Assembly: GCA_015832175.1 (NCBI GenBank)
Contig: WJXW01000003.1
Coordinates: 2,790,001 to 2,854,000 of the forward strand
Direction of reading: 5' to 3'
Origin: Paraphaeosphaeria minitans
Taxonomy: Eukaryota; Ascomycota; Dothideomycetes; Pleosporales; Didymosphaeriaceae
DNA length: 64,000 nucleotides
Numbering within the stretch: position 1 is the stretch's first letter; the number at the start of each line of letters is the position of its first letter. The notes beneath the pieces are model-generated. The model saw nothing but the letters and a program-made list of their open reading frames with translations. It did no database searches and was not told where the DNA came from. Positions 24,481-36,054 of the stretch are shown here, one piece after another. Position numbers and translations under genes: made by a program.

Positions 24481-24496
24481 GTTATGAGCCCAGCGC
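24481..24496 (+). promoter_or_regulatory. Primer-binding site complementary to a half initiator tRNA-Met
   Basis: Immediately after the LTR, GTTATGAGCCCAGCGC is the complement of GCGCTGGGCTCATAAC. That corresponds to the D-arm side and anticodon stem-loop (CAT anticodon) of eukaryotic initiator tRNA-Met. Priming by an internal half of this tRNA is known for Drosophila copia and related elements. The inverted copy keeps a RIP-changed version next to its LTR at about 49752-49768. Confidence 0.75.
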
Positions 24497-27400
24497 TTAG
24501 AACGTAGGACAATTCTCCCTACCTACTTAGTAACGCTCGAATTATTATACAACACTCTATTTAGAACCTCTCTACGATACAACCCCCTATTTCTAATTAC
24601 AAAAATTGTAGAAATGGTAGAAGTACAGCTCGTTAATCGCGCTAGTTAGCCCTACTAGTTTGTCCAGCTTTAATTCTAAGTAAACTCAAAAGGAATCTAG
24701 AACTAAATTAACCTAGAGGCGATTAACGCTCTAGTAATTAATCACGTAAAGCCAGAATAACCTCCGCTCTTATAGAAACTATTACTAATTACAGATACAG
24801 CCTTTATGGCGAGTATTTAATTATATAAAGCAGAGCTTACTAAGTATGAAATAGATAAGGAGAGCTTTCCTTTATAAATAGCAGAATATAGAGTAGTAGT
24901 TTTAGACTAGCAAGCAGACTATACTAAGATACAGAATCTCTAGACTTAGGTAAACGCTACAGTATCGCCTAATCTACTTGCTCCTGCCATAATTACTCTA
25001 GTTAATACACGCCAAACTACGCTTTAGTCCCTAATTTAACTCTTAAAGGAAGATCTCGCACTAAATAAAGGAGCTACACAGAATAATGTTTAAGCTTTAT
25101 ACCGCGCTTATCTTAAGAAGGCTAAGTAGGCAAGATAAAGTCCTAAGACCTAGTTTAAAGAATAGCAGCTCCTCTATTAAAAAGCAAAGACCTACTTAAT
25201 TAGCGAAATTAGTAGACCGCTTGCTACCCAAGATTTCCTAAATACAATCGCCGCGCGTATAGCACTAGATTAGGCCTAATTAATAAACTAACAGCTAATC
25301 CAAGATGAGACGCTAGGACGGAATTAGATCACGCTAGACGATCTAGGGAAAGTATTTTCGGCGCTTGTCTAGGAGTATTTAATCTAATCCAGTTCTAATA
25401 AAACAAGTGGGGTATTCGCCACTTTTAATAGATTATTAAGACAATCTACTAACTCTAATAGTTCTAGTTCGTCTAATTAGACAAAGAAACAACTAAACTG
25501 TCCCTATAAGCCCTATACTTATAGGTGGAAACTAATAGAGTGCTAAAGACTTTAAACCGCAATAGCTGGATCACTCTAGAATAGAACATCATTATTTAAT
25601 CTCACTAATAAAGAAAAATCAGAGATTCTTAATTAACTTAAGCAGCCTAAGTGGTCAAACCTTTGTAATGCGATCACAAAGGCAGAATAGAATAAGAAAT
25701 AATTCTCTACTAAGACTATTAAGTATCCTAGTAGTATTACTACTACTCTACTAAACCTATTCAATCTGCCTACAGACAATGAAGCATTGGGTGTCTACTC
25801 TACTCTACATTCTAACGCTCATCCTCTGTCAGAATGTATAATACTAGACAGTGCTACAGCAGTTCACCTAGTTAACAATTATAAAAGACTTATTCCTAGG
25901 ACGTTTTAATCATTAAACAAGAGTGTAGAGGCAGGTACATAAAGCCTCCTAATCTTAGGAATTAGTAATAGACTAATTAAGAACGCTTTGCATAGGAAAA
26001 ATAGGAGATTTATAAAAGATCTACTGCTCTAAGGAGTAAGAGTAGTAGAAGGCTTTTATATAAATATTATATTAGAAGCTCTTTTAAAGAAAGCAAAGAT
26101 TTAGTACTTTAGTTTAGATCACACTCTTAGGATTAGAAGCCTAGAATAAAGCGTTGTCTTAGTAGACCTAAGATGCGAGCATAACTTTACTTTCCTATAA
26201 TATAAGCTAATCCGCTCTTGTCTAATTATTATAAGTGTAACTACTAAAGGATCATCCTAGGTTAATATTAAGAGATTAGATTCTGAGGACCTCTAGCACC
26301 TTTAAGCAGGGTATATAGGAAGTAGAGCCCTATAAGCTCTAGTAACTGCAGCCTAAGGTGTAAAGATTACTAGAATATTAAGAAAGGATTACAAGCACTG
26401 TACTACTACACACGCAACCCAGGTAATCTCTAGGAGACCTAAAGAACAATCACCTAGGCTATTTCACTCATTATCCTAGGATCTATTCAATATGCCCACT
26501 ACTCAAAATAGAGAAAACTAGGTTTTGCTAATTAAAGAAGATTTTAGTAAGAAACCTTACGTTTTTAATTTTAGAACAAAGACACTTTCTAAGATAATAA
26601 GAGTGTGGCAGGATTTCTTAGCTCTTGTTAATACAAAATACGAGCTTCAAATCACAAAAATCTACTAAGATAATAATACAGCAACACTTCTATAGAGAGG
26701 GAAATCCTAGTACGAATTTTAGGCTAATTAGGAAGGGATAACAATTAGTAAACCACCGCCCTATACGCATAAGCCTAATGGCGCTGCAGAAAGAGCAGGC
26801 TAGGAGCTTATAACAAAAGTAATTAAAATATAAACAAGCGCAAATCTGCCATTAAATCTCTAGCCTAAGATTATATAAGCGGCATGCTGGCTCTAAGGAA
26901 TAATTCCTAGCCTAGCATTAGGCTATTAATCACCTAATAAAACGTTAGATACTTAGTTTAGACAATATTTTTATTATTTTAAACTAGTAAAAACACAATA
27001 TAAGACAGCCGATCTTCGTCTAAACTAGAGTGCTGTCTACGCCTATAGCTACTAAGCTTACCTTTTAGATTAAGAGCGTGTAGCTGGGCAAAACAGAAGA
27101 GGATTTAAAGTAAATCCTAGGGGCTATATTAGATACCTAGTAGGCTACAAAGCTTCTAATATCTACTAAATATGGATTTCCTAGCTTAATTAGGTAATCA
27201 CCACACGAAACGTAAGGTTTAATAAGTCCTTATTCTATAAAGGATTAGAGGAACAATCTATTCTAAAGATAGAAGCGTTAAAAATAGTAGAAAGCTTCTA
27301 AGAAGGAGAGCTAAACAATTTAGGAGAAGCATATAAAGACGCGCTTAACATTCTTCCTAAAATAAACAAGTATACAAGAACTACTACTAGACCTATAGGT

Positions 27401-29700
27401 AACCCTTAGGTAATCAAAAGCAAAGCAGGCCAGCTAAGTAATTAAGAACCTAAGGTACCTACTACTAAGTAAGCTGTAAGCTTAGCTAGCTAGCAGCTAA
27501 GAATTCGCTTAAGTAAGAAAGGAAGCACAGGACTCATAACTCCTAATTAGACACCAGAGCTAGGTGATCTTAGGGGTAATCTGTTAAGCGATTAAGAGAT
27601 ATCTAGCAGCCACCAGAATACTACTAGAAGAGCTGGCCCGCTAGAATCTAGGGATTTAATACCCTATTTATTAGTAAAAACTAATTAGGTTACTAATTAA
27701 TCTAGCGCAGATAACTTAATCACGCCAGACAAAGCAGATAACCCACTAGCGTGCTAAAGGCAAAGGCAGATCTATCTAGAGGCAAGTAGAATAAGTAGGC
27801 GAAATCGTAGTAAAGCACTAGAAATTAACTAACTAATAAATCGCTATCTACTATTGCGAAGATCAAGGAAGCAAAATAATTAGAACAATTAGCTAGGGGG
27901 TAGGTAGAAGCTAGGTGCTTATGCACTAATTGCTAATCATCTTTAAAGTAATCTTAATGTAATATTAGAGCACACGTTTATACTAGGAGTAGTAAAGGCC
28001 TAGTCTAAGTAAGAAGAATATATTATACTAAATGCGATAGTATTTGCTTCTATACTTAGAAAGGCGCCTAGAGCGTCTTATATAGCTCAGACTCACAGAG
28101 ATGAGCTTACACTAGAGCCAACCCTATAGAAACACCTTTATAATTATCTATATAGGAAGCTATTCCTTCTTACCGCTCATAAGGAGATCTCGACTTTGTA
28201 AGATAAAGGTACCTAGACAGAGATTAAACAATTAGAGGTGTTAGAGCGACTACTCCCTTTAAAGTAGGTCTTTACCTATAAGTTTAATTAAAATAGATAC
28301 TTTAAAAAGTGCAAAGCTCGAATTATTGTAAGAGGAGATCTTTAGAAAAAGAATACTCTCCACTCCACCTATGCTGCTACCCTAGTAGTAAGATCTTTTT
28401 GATTAGCTGTAGCTCTGGCAGCAGAATTCAATCTAGAAATCTTATAATTTAATATAGTAGGAGCGTTTCTAAATGCTCTTATTACAGCCGCTAATCTAGT
28501 AACTTGTGAATTACCTGATGGTTTTAAAAAGCCAGAAAAGTGTGTGAGATTAAATCGAGCTTTGTATAGCTTAAGAGATTCACCACTTCTTTAGTATAAG
28601 GAATTTGCAAGATTACTGCAATCTTATAGACTCTTAGCTTCGCTAGAAGAGCCATGCCTTTTCTTTAACAGTAATTAAAGTATTATTATTCTATTTTATG
28701 TTAACAACATTCTTCTTCTCTATTACAAGAGTAAAGAGAAAGAAGCCCTAGATTTTTAGAAGAAGATCGCGAATAAATATAAGATTAAATTAAAAGGACT
28801 AGTAGAGTGGTTCCTAGGTGTTTAAGTGATTAGGGACAGAGAAGTAAGATTGATTTCTCTGGTCCATAATACCTATATTAATAAGATTACAAAAAAGTTT
28901 AACCTTTTAAACTCTAGGAGCTTCCCTCCCACACCTCTATTAGTAGAAAATCTTGTTCTAAGCACAGGAGAAGCCACTCCTTAACAAATAAAGCTCTTTT
29001 AAGAAGAGGTGGGATTAGCTCTCTACACAGTAATTATACTACGCCTAGATATAGCCTTTGCAGTGTTAAAGCTATCACACTTTCTAACAAATCTAAGCAA
29101 AGAACACTTTACTGCTATTAATCGTGTAATCCTTTACCTCTATTAAACTAGATAGCAGGCTATAGTCTTTGGTGGCTACAATAGACCTAATCTGCTAATA
29201 TGTGGAGATGCCTTATTCGCTAATAATCCAATATTACGGCGATCTTCCCATAGATATATTATCCTATTATTTAGAGGAGCTATCCTATAGAAAGCAGCTT
29301 AACAGAACACAATCACCACTTTAATAACAGAAGCAGAGCTTCTAGCGCTTAAACATATAAGTAAAGAAGCTATAGTAATTAAGAGATTCTTTACTAAGCT
29401 TACTCTAGATCTAGGACCTTTATAGAAGGTCTATTACGACAATCTTTAAACTATTTATTTAGTAATTAGAAAGAACAAAAGAATCACTACTTAACTACGC
29501 CATATAGATATTCAGAATATATAGTTGCGGCAAGAGTATACAAAAGGATCGTTTTAAGTGGAATATCTTCTAACTAGCGAAATGCTAGCAGATGGCCTCA
29601 CAAAGGCTCTTACTTATTAGCAGTTTAATAGATTCAAAAGGCTATTAAATTTGCAAGATGCGAGCACAATAATTACAGAACAAGAGTAGGTAAGCAGAGA
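24497..29700 (+). pseudogene. RIP-killed gag-pol of copia family 2 (forward copy)
   Basis: A single polyprotein-like frame can be followed with stops mainly at Gln or Trp positions. Order: gag; aspartic-protease-like LDSATAVHLVN near 25845; integrase with DNNTATLLQRGKSQY (about 26670) and KPNGAAERAGQELI (about 26775); reverse transcriptase with FNIVGAFLNALITAANLVT (about 28450), VRLNRALYSLRDSPLLQY (about 28545) and FYVNNILLLYY, the YVDD-box equivalent (about 28695); and RNase H with LTSEMLADGLTKAL (about 29570). The order PR-INT-RT-RH defines Ty1/copia. It is not translatable as it stands. Confidence 0.85.
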
Positions 29701-31408
29701 AATAATCTATTAACTACCTAGAATTATTAATTTAGAGCTAGGAAATAAGAAAAGAAAAAGAAAAGAAAGAAAAGATTAGAGGGAGAATAGGAATTAGAGG
29801 AAGAGGAGATTAAAGAGCTTATCTATAAGCATGTAGACCCTCTTCCTCCTCTACTTAATTGTAGGGGTGCGAGAATCTCCCCTATAATTAGTAGCAGGAG
29901 ATTCTCCCTATTCTCCTCCTCTCCTCCTCTCTATAGTAGGTAATTCCTTACCCTATCTACCTCCTTCACCTCTCCTTTAATTAGCAGTAGGTGATAGCTC
30001 ACCCTAGCCTCCCCTCCTTTAATTAGTAGGAGGAGAAGCACTTACCTAGCCTCTACCCTACTTTAGAGCTAATAGGCCGCTTGTTTAGCTATTTTAATTA
30101 GGGTATTAGCTGCGACTGCGCTGCTCCTTAATAGGTAGGGCAGAAGGGCAATTACCCTATCCTCTACTAAGGATTAGCTAGGAGGAAGGGAGTAGGATAG
30201 TAGCTACGTGCTAAGCTTACTCCTCCTAACTACTAGTAAGAGGAGGAGCTTACAAGGCCACATTAACTCTTTTACACAGCTTAGTAATTAGCCTCTCCTA
30301 TAAAAAGTATTAGCTAAACCTAGAAAGAATCTTAAAATAAAAGCTTATATTAGCACCCTCTAATAGTTAATAGCAGATAAAATCTATAGCTAAAGTCTAA
30401 ATATATAGCTAGCTACAGGAATAATTAGCAAAATTAACTAAAGTAATAGGATAACCCTATATATAGTAGTGTAAAAGTAGGTAAAGTAGGCATAGCAGCG
30501 CCTACCTAAGCTTAAAGCGTTATTATAGCAGCGTCTATTACTCTTTCCTACTAGAGCTCCCTTTAAGCAGCCTAAGTAGCTTACTTGTCTAAAAGCACTA
30601 AGCAATTACTAGAGGCCTAGAGCTAGGGCAGGAGGAGCTAGTAAAGTAGGAGGATCTTATTAGGAGGATTAAGAGCTTTATTTAGCAGCTTTTACAGCCT
30701 TTACTACGCGTGCTTTAGCTAAATTATTAGATATCTAAAAGAGTTAGCAAAGCTCTAAACAATAGAAAGAGCGCAAGATAATAATTAGAAGAAAAGAACC
30801 TACTATAAGGCAGTAGGATTTAAAGGCTTAAACTAGTAGGCTTAAATTAGATAGGAGGTTAAAGCGTTAAAAGTAAAAGATTAAAGAGAGAAGATTAAGC
30901 GCTAGCAAAGGGCTTATATACTCTACCGCCTATCTAATTATTAAGCGCTAAATGCGCTCCTTCCTTACTACTTATTTCTCTCACTACTACTCCTTCCTAA
31001 TTAAAACGCGCCTGCTTATTGTACTTACTAGCTAGTAAGAGCGGGGAAATTACCTTACAGTTAATAGGAAGTAAGCGAAAAAAGTAGTAGAACAAAAGCG
31101 TTTACGCTCTAGGCCTTTGTGCTACGCTTATAAGCTCCTAACCTACTAGAAGAAGAGATTCTAGACACGATTCACAATAGGATTTGTAATTTAAAAGGTA
31201 AACAGTAATTGTTTTACTATTATAATAAGTGGGGGGTAATAGAATCGCTGTTCTTAAGATAAGGAGATTTAGAAGAACAATTCTTAATAGTTTTTTAATC
31301 TTTAAACAGCCTTTAGACAGTTTTTTAAAGATCTTTAGGAAGGATTTAGATAATTATAGATTACTTCTTAGGATAGGTGATCCACTTTAAGCGATCACCC
31401 AGGGGGTG
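29701..31408 (+). other. 3' non-coding part of family-2 element with polypurine tract
   Basis: No coding frame can be followed. The stretch ends in AGGGGGTG at 31401-31408, immediately before the 3' LTR, which fits a polypurine tract for plus-strand priming. The inverted copy has the complementary tract at 43393-43400 and a shorter non-coding part. Confidence 0.7.
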
Positions 31409-31603
31409 TATTAAAGTAAAACACTCACTTCTGTGATTCTTTCTAGATCCACTAATTCAGATTACGAGATTCTTGCCAAGAGGCTCGTTTCTTTTGTATA
31501 TAGTCTGCCCTTTCAGCATCCTTTCCTACAATCAGCTCTTTGTATTCTTTACAACTCTGCTCCTGAATATCCTGTGATAGTTCGAGCCCTTTTTACCACA
31601 ACA
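31409..31603 (+). repeat. Family-2 3' LTR (195 bp)
   Basis: Starts TATTAAAGTAAAACACTCAC (RIP-changed TG) and ends ACCACAACA. Target duplication ATAAC follows at 31604-31608. Confidence 0.93.
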
Positions 31604-31608
31604 ATAAC

Positions 31609-33538
31609 TTATACTATCTATAGGTAATATATATATATAGAGCATAGCTGGGGCCCATCCCTATATATGCGAGGATAGAGGCACTACATATAGAGCTACA
31701 CTAGTAGTAGTAGCCTAAAACCTAGACTACATTTACCTAACAAACTATATTATATAAAGAGGCTAGACACTTTTAGTCTCCTTAATAACTAAGAGATTAT
31801 GCTTATATCTAGCTAGATAAAATTATCCTCTTTTAGAGGGCTTAGAGTAAAGAGAATAACTACACTAGTAGGCTGTATAATATCTTAGTAAATAAAGTAA
31901 GAATCTTTAGAGAACTATACTATAGGCTAGGTATACTATAGGACTAGTATGTAACTATTTTCTTAAGAATCCTTTCTAATTGTGCGAGCACCTACTACCT
32001 ATATAATATTAGACTAGGACTTCTATAGGATAAATTGTACAACAGACTAAATAGGCACTTTAACACTAGTGTTAATTATAATTAGTACTAGATAGACTAG
32101 ACCACTCTTACCTTTATATACTATAAAAGGGATAATCTAGCTACTATATTGTATAAGGCCCTAGAAGTAATAATTAATAAGCTTACTTTAGCTAAAAGGG
32201 CTCTTAGATAATGCTTTAGTAGTAAACTATAACTATATACTACTATTATATAAGTATACCGCAGCTATTCTAACCTTAAATAAGCTATGTTTAACCCTAA
32301 AAATATAATAAAAGGCTTACTTAGCAACTTTTATATATTACTCTAAGTTACTAAAAATAAGAAGAAGTTATAGTTCCTCTAAGATAGTAAAGAGGTGTAC
32401 TATACTAATTAATAATATAACAATCCTAATTATATAAGAGGATCTAGCCCCTCTAGAGGTAGATTAATCTTTAGACTAAAAAAAAGGGGTAACTTTAGAA
32501 GTTTAAGCTCTTATATAAAGTAGAAATACTTTATATACTATAAAGAAGGATACTAGTCTACTAACTATCTACTAAAGGATATCTAGTAAGCTAGAAGGTA
32601 ATATATATTATTATACGCTAACTTCTATAAATATAAACCCTCTACTATAGATATATAAGTATACATCTTTAACTTTAAACGACAGCTAGAGGAAGAAGAC
32701 TATTATATAAAAGAAGAGAAAGATTAATAAGACTAATAGAGTAATAAAGAAAAAGTATAAAAGGCTACTTTATATTTTACTTCCACTACCTACCTTTATT
32801 ATATAACTAGCGAAGACATCTAATATAGTAAGGATAAGAAGAATATAGAGGAACCTACACAACTATTTACTCTAGCTAGTTAGTATTATACAAAGTACTA
32901 AGGAGAACTCTAGAATATAGGCGCTATATAAGTGTTTATAGTAGGAAAGGACTAGCTTACTGCCTACTTGCATAAAAACCTAACTACTAAGGTAGACTAA
33001 TTACTAGAATCTACTAATATTAGCTTTAGAGGGTAGGGTTCCTAGATATTTCTAGGCACTATACGAAAAAGCTATATATATTTACTACTAATAGAGTACT
33101 AGCTACGAGACACTAGGATACTAAAAAGAATAAAATAAGAAGGGAGAAAGGTACACGTACGTTAAAGTAGAATAAAGGAGAGAGGGTTTAGGGGAGCTAG
33201 AAGATATCCTTTTATACCTACTTACTAAGACCTAGCGCTAAGTATTATATTACTTAATACCCTACCTTCTATTTACGCATAAGGTATATACTTAGAAAGA
33301 GCCTTATTGTGTAATATAACTCTACTACTATATAAGGGGGTAGGGTAAGAACTAAGTAGGTTAGCTATTACTACCTATTTGTATAAAAGTAGGTGTAAAT
33401 AGGACCTCTACTGTATAGCGATACTGCACCTACCTTATAACCTATTCTAATAGGGGAAGGCTAACTGTATAGATAGAAAAGGATAGAAAAGGAAGGTATA
33501 TAATAGATATAGGCTATTACATAAAGAAAAGTTACTAG
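31609..33538 (+). pseudogene. Family-1 copy 2, remaining internal part with a large deletion
   Basis: Resumes copy 2 after the family-2 insertion and follows copy 1 (about 17822-19275), including the zinc-knuckle remnant near 32530. At about 33062 it jumps to the 3' non-coding part that in copy 1 begins near 23265. About 4 kb of integrase, RT and RNase H are therefore deleted. It then runs to LTR D. Confidence 0.8.
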
Positions 33539-33776
33539 TGTCTATATAGTAGATTATACAAGTAGTACTAAGTGAAGTAGGGGCCTGCCTGCCTATAGGG
33601 GCCCGCACAATGGCCCACTACTTAGGGTAGTGCTAAGAGGCAGAGTCTTTATAAAGTCTTTAGTGCCCCTTTGTACGATAGACTAGATGTAAATAATTAA
33701 ACCTACTTCTTACCCTTTATATAATAGTATACTATTAACCTTTAGATACTTAAGTATAGATTAAGCCGAACTAACA
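33539..33776 (+). repeat. Family-1 LTR D (238 bp), right end of the composite
   Basis: Starts TGTCTATATAG and ends CGAACTAACA. The right flank ATCTA (33777-33781) matches the left flank of LTR A. Confidence 0.92.
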
Positions 33777-33781
33777 ATCTA

Positions 33782-34253
33782 AGTGTTCTTTCTATAAGGC
33801 GTATTCTTATATGTGTAAAGTCTATATTAGCTTAGGGAAGTGTAGTAAGTATTAGAAATAAGCATTAAAGTGCGACGTAGCTATTACTTAAAATAAGTTC
33901 TTATAGTTAGTGTCTAAAAAAAAGAAGTTAGGGGCACAAATATTAGAGGTATGTAAAGAATAGAATACTATATTTAAGGCGCTGTGTGTAGTATATATAA
34001 AAAAGAAGTAGTTTTTAAAATAGTTAGCGCAGAATAAAAAAGGTGCTAGAGAAGTAATTATAGTAGAAAGTGCTGCGCTAATAGAGTTAGAGGAGGATCT
34101 AGCTTAGCCTACTTAGCCTATAAGTCCTACAGAGCTTAGCATATCTATTTAGTTAGTAATAAATAATCTTCCCCTAGAGTTCTAGGATAACTCTGTAACT
34201 CTGCCTTCCTAGGTAAAGATAACATTACGTTGTATTAGGCTTTTATAAAATTC
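33782..34253 (+). pseudogene. 3' part of the split Cys-rich (zinc-binding-like) ORF
   Basis: Continues the frame begun at 16633. It reads KCSFYKAYSYMCKVYISLG, then KCSKY, ALKCDVAIT, and a coiled-coil-like KKKKLGAQILEVC region followed by an acidic part (SAALIELEEDLA). The spacing C..C/Y....C......KC..Y/C.....KCD resembles the Cys motif of repeat-associated fungal hypothetical proteins that are often found with pogo/Fot1-like transposons (family knowledge, no search done). Several Tyr residues sit where Cys would be expected, which a TGC/TGT to TAC/TAT change (G to A) would produce, and all stops are TAG or TAA. After about 34213 the frame stays readable to about 34253, where sequence of mitochondrial type begins. 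Product and function unknown. Confidence 0.55.
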
Positions 34254-35816
34254 GTGCAGTATAATTTACTAGAACTTAATGAACGTGCAATATTTAGTTT
34301 ACCTGCAAAACTACCTATGATAGTGCCTCCTAAATTATATGGTAAGAATATTTTAGGAGGATATCTTTATAATAATGAGTATTTTAAAGAAGACTTATTT
34401 ATGGATAAGAAAGGTTATGGTGAGAAATCAGTTCTAGCTGAAAATAATTATATTTATGATATGATTAATAGAATAAGTTGTACACCATTTAAAGTAAATA
34501 ACTTAATGTTAGATTCTATCAATAATAATTGACAAAAACATACTTTGTTAATAGATCCTTATTTAAAACATAAATATGAGGATATTAGTAAAAGAACTAA
34601 AAGTCAAAGTAAGGTATATAGTTCTCATGTAAGTAAAGTGATATTACAAGAAACTGTGTTAGCTATCGCAGAATTTTATGTAAAATTCAATGAAATTTAC
34701 TTTCCGGTTAAGTTAGATCAGAGAGGAAGACTTTATTGTAATAGTAGTTATTTCCATTATTAATCGAATGAACTAAGTAAATCTTTACTATTATTTAGTA
34801 ATCGAGGTAGAATTACAAGAGAGGATTTAGAAGATATAAATTATTTAAAATCCTATAGTGCTAATTGTTTTGGTGGTAAAATATCTAAAAGTTCTATGAA
34901 CTCTAAATTGGAATAAGTTAATAAAAATATTAATAATATTATAGATTATAATAATGGTATTTTATTAAGTTAGGCTAAGGATAAACTTTTATTTTTAGCC
35001 TTCTGTATAGAATTTAAACGGTTTTACGAATTTTTAACTAATAAAAATTAAATGGAATTTAAAACTTATTTATCTATTTAATTAGATGCTACATGTAATG
35101 GATTTTAACACATGGCTTTACTAAGTAATCAAGATAGCTTAAAAAAAGAATTAAAGGTAACTAATAATAGTAGTAAACATAATGATTTTTAGAATTTCTT
35201 AGTCCATAAAGCAATAGTTTATTTTAAGAATAAAGTCGCTATAAAAGATTCCACAGATCTAGAAACTGTGGCTAGTTATAAGAGATTAAATAAATTTATA
35301 TAAGATAGATCTTTTGTTAAGAAAGCTATTATGACTATTCCTTATAATGCTCCCACTCGTTCTATGATAAGAGATATATCAAATGCGTTGTTTGAAGTAA
35401 AAACAGAGGAAATAGAAAGAAGCCAAATTTTAACGATTAAAACAAAATACGGTAAAAAGGAACTAGCTACTGAAAAATTAATATGATACGCCAGTTCTGA
35501 AACCATAAAAACTAGTACTATTCTCGTTAATAATAAAGATATCTCTTTATTAGCTACGTCTTTATTGAGAATTATTAATAGTGATTTTGAGAAGATTAAA
35601 AAGTTAAGTAAATATCTTAAAAATATAGCTACTTTATTTACTACTATAGAATTACCTATTGTATGAAGCTTACCTAGTGGATTAACTGTTAAACAAAGTT
35701 ACTTAGAAAGTAAATCTACTAGTTTACTATATAGATTACATGTCTCTATAGAATATACTGTACTATGTAGATTTTTTATCTCTAAAGAATATACAGTACT
35801 ATATTGATTCTTTATC
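34254..35816 (+). pseudogene. Truncated phage-type RNA polymerase of mitochondrial-plasmid origin, RIP-damaged
   Basis: Single-subunit (T7/mitochondrial-plasmid type) DNA-directed RNA polymerase remnant of about 520 codons. The frame starting at 34254 can be followed without any frameshift to the retrotransposon junction. Motifs: VKLDQRGRLYCNSSYFHY (about 34708; T7-like DxRGRxY), LDATCNGF followed by HMALLS (palm motif A with catalytic Asp, about 35082), and VKKAIMTIPYNAPTRSMI (fingers motif B with Lys, about 35314). TGA occurs in frame at 34530, 35484 and 35664 where Trp is expected, meaning mitochondrial code. The TAA/TAG stops fit former Gln, or Gln/Trp, codons. The N-terminus and the C-terminal motif with the second catalytic Asp (HDS) are absent. 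Fungal mitochondrial genomes do not normally encode their own polymerase, so a linear mitochondrial plasmid, possibly integrated in mtDNA, is the likely source. Confidence 0.85.
35747..35816 (+). repeat. About 36-bp tandem repeat, left half (continues at 42955)
   Basis: Units of the type CTCTAAAGAATATACAGTAC followed by TATATTGATTCTTTAT. Two units lie here and about two more follow the inserted element at 42960-43035. The minus-strand family-1 element thus landed inside a short tandem array at the end of the polymerase relic. Confidence 0.7.
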
Positions 35817-36054
35817 TATTAGTTTGGCTTAATCTGCAATTAAGCATTTAAGGGTTAATAGTATACTATTATATAAAGGGTAAGAAGTAGGTTTAATTAA
35901 TTATGTCTAGTCTATTATACAAAGGGGCACTAAGGGCTTTATAAAGTCTCTGCCTCTTAGCGCTAACCTAAGTAGTGGGGCCTTATACAGGTCCCTATAG
36001 GTAGGTAGGCCCCCACTTCACCTAGTGCTACTTATACGATAAACTGTATAGACA
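35817..36054 (-). repeat. Family-1 LTR E (3' LTR of the minus-strand element)
   Basis: Reverse complement of the 238-bp LTR; left end TATTAGTTTGGCTTAATCTG (RIP-changed), right end CTGTATAGACA. Confidence 0.93.

Larger units (their letters stand above)
24286..31603 (+). mobile_element. Copia family-2 element, forward copy (7.3 kb), target duplication ATAAC
   Basis: 195-bp LTRs at 24286-24480 and 31409-31603, with ATAAC at 24281-24285 and 31604-31608. It inserted into copy 2 of family 1, so it is younger than that copy. It contains an initiator-tRNA-like primer site, gag, integrase and RT/RNase H remnants, a 1.7-kb 3' non-coding part and a polypurine tract. A second copy in the opposite orientation lies at 43198-49963. 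Confidence 0.93.
16715..33776 (+). mobile_element. Composite nest of copia family-1 elements, outer target duplication ATCTA
   Basis: LTR A (16715-16952) and LTR D (33539-33776) are both 238 bp and start TG and end CA or RIP variants. The five bases left of A (16710-16714) and right of D (33777-33781) are both ATCTA, so A and D are the outer ends of one integration. Inside are a nearly full family-1 copy (A to C), a solo LTR (B), a second truncated family-1 copy, and a complete family-2 copia element. All are heavily RIP-mutated and cannot encode proteins. Confidence 0.85.

Noticed and set aside
24310..24507. Small open frame MILSGSTDSDHGILAK and its near copy at 31433-31627
   Set aside because: Both lie inside the two 195-bp LTRs of one element. 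They are the same LTR sequence, not a gene.
34254..34763. Two separate small genes in the polymerase region
   Set aside because: They lie in one frame, separated only by a TGA (Trp in mitochondrial code). They are pieces of one relic.
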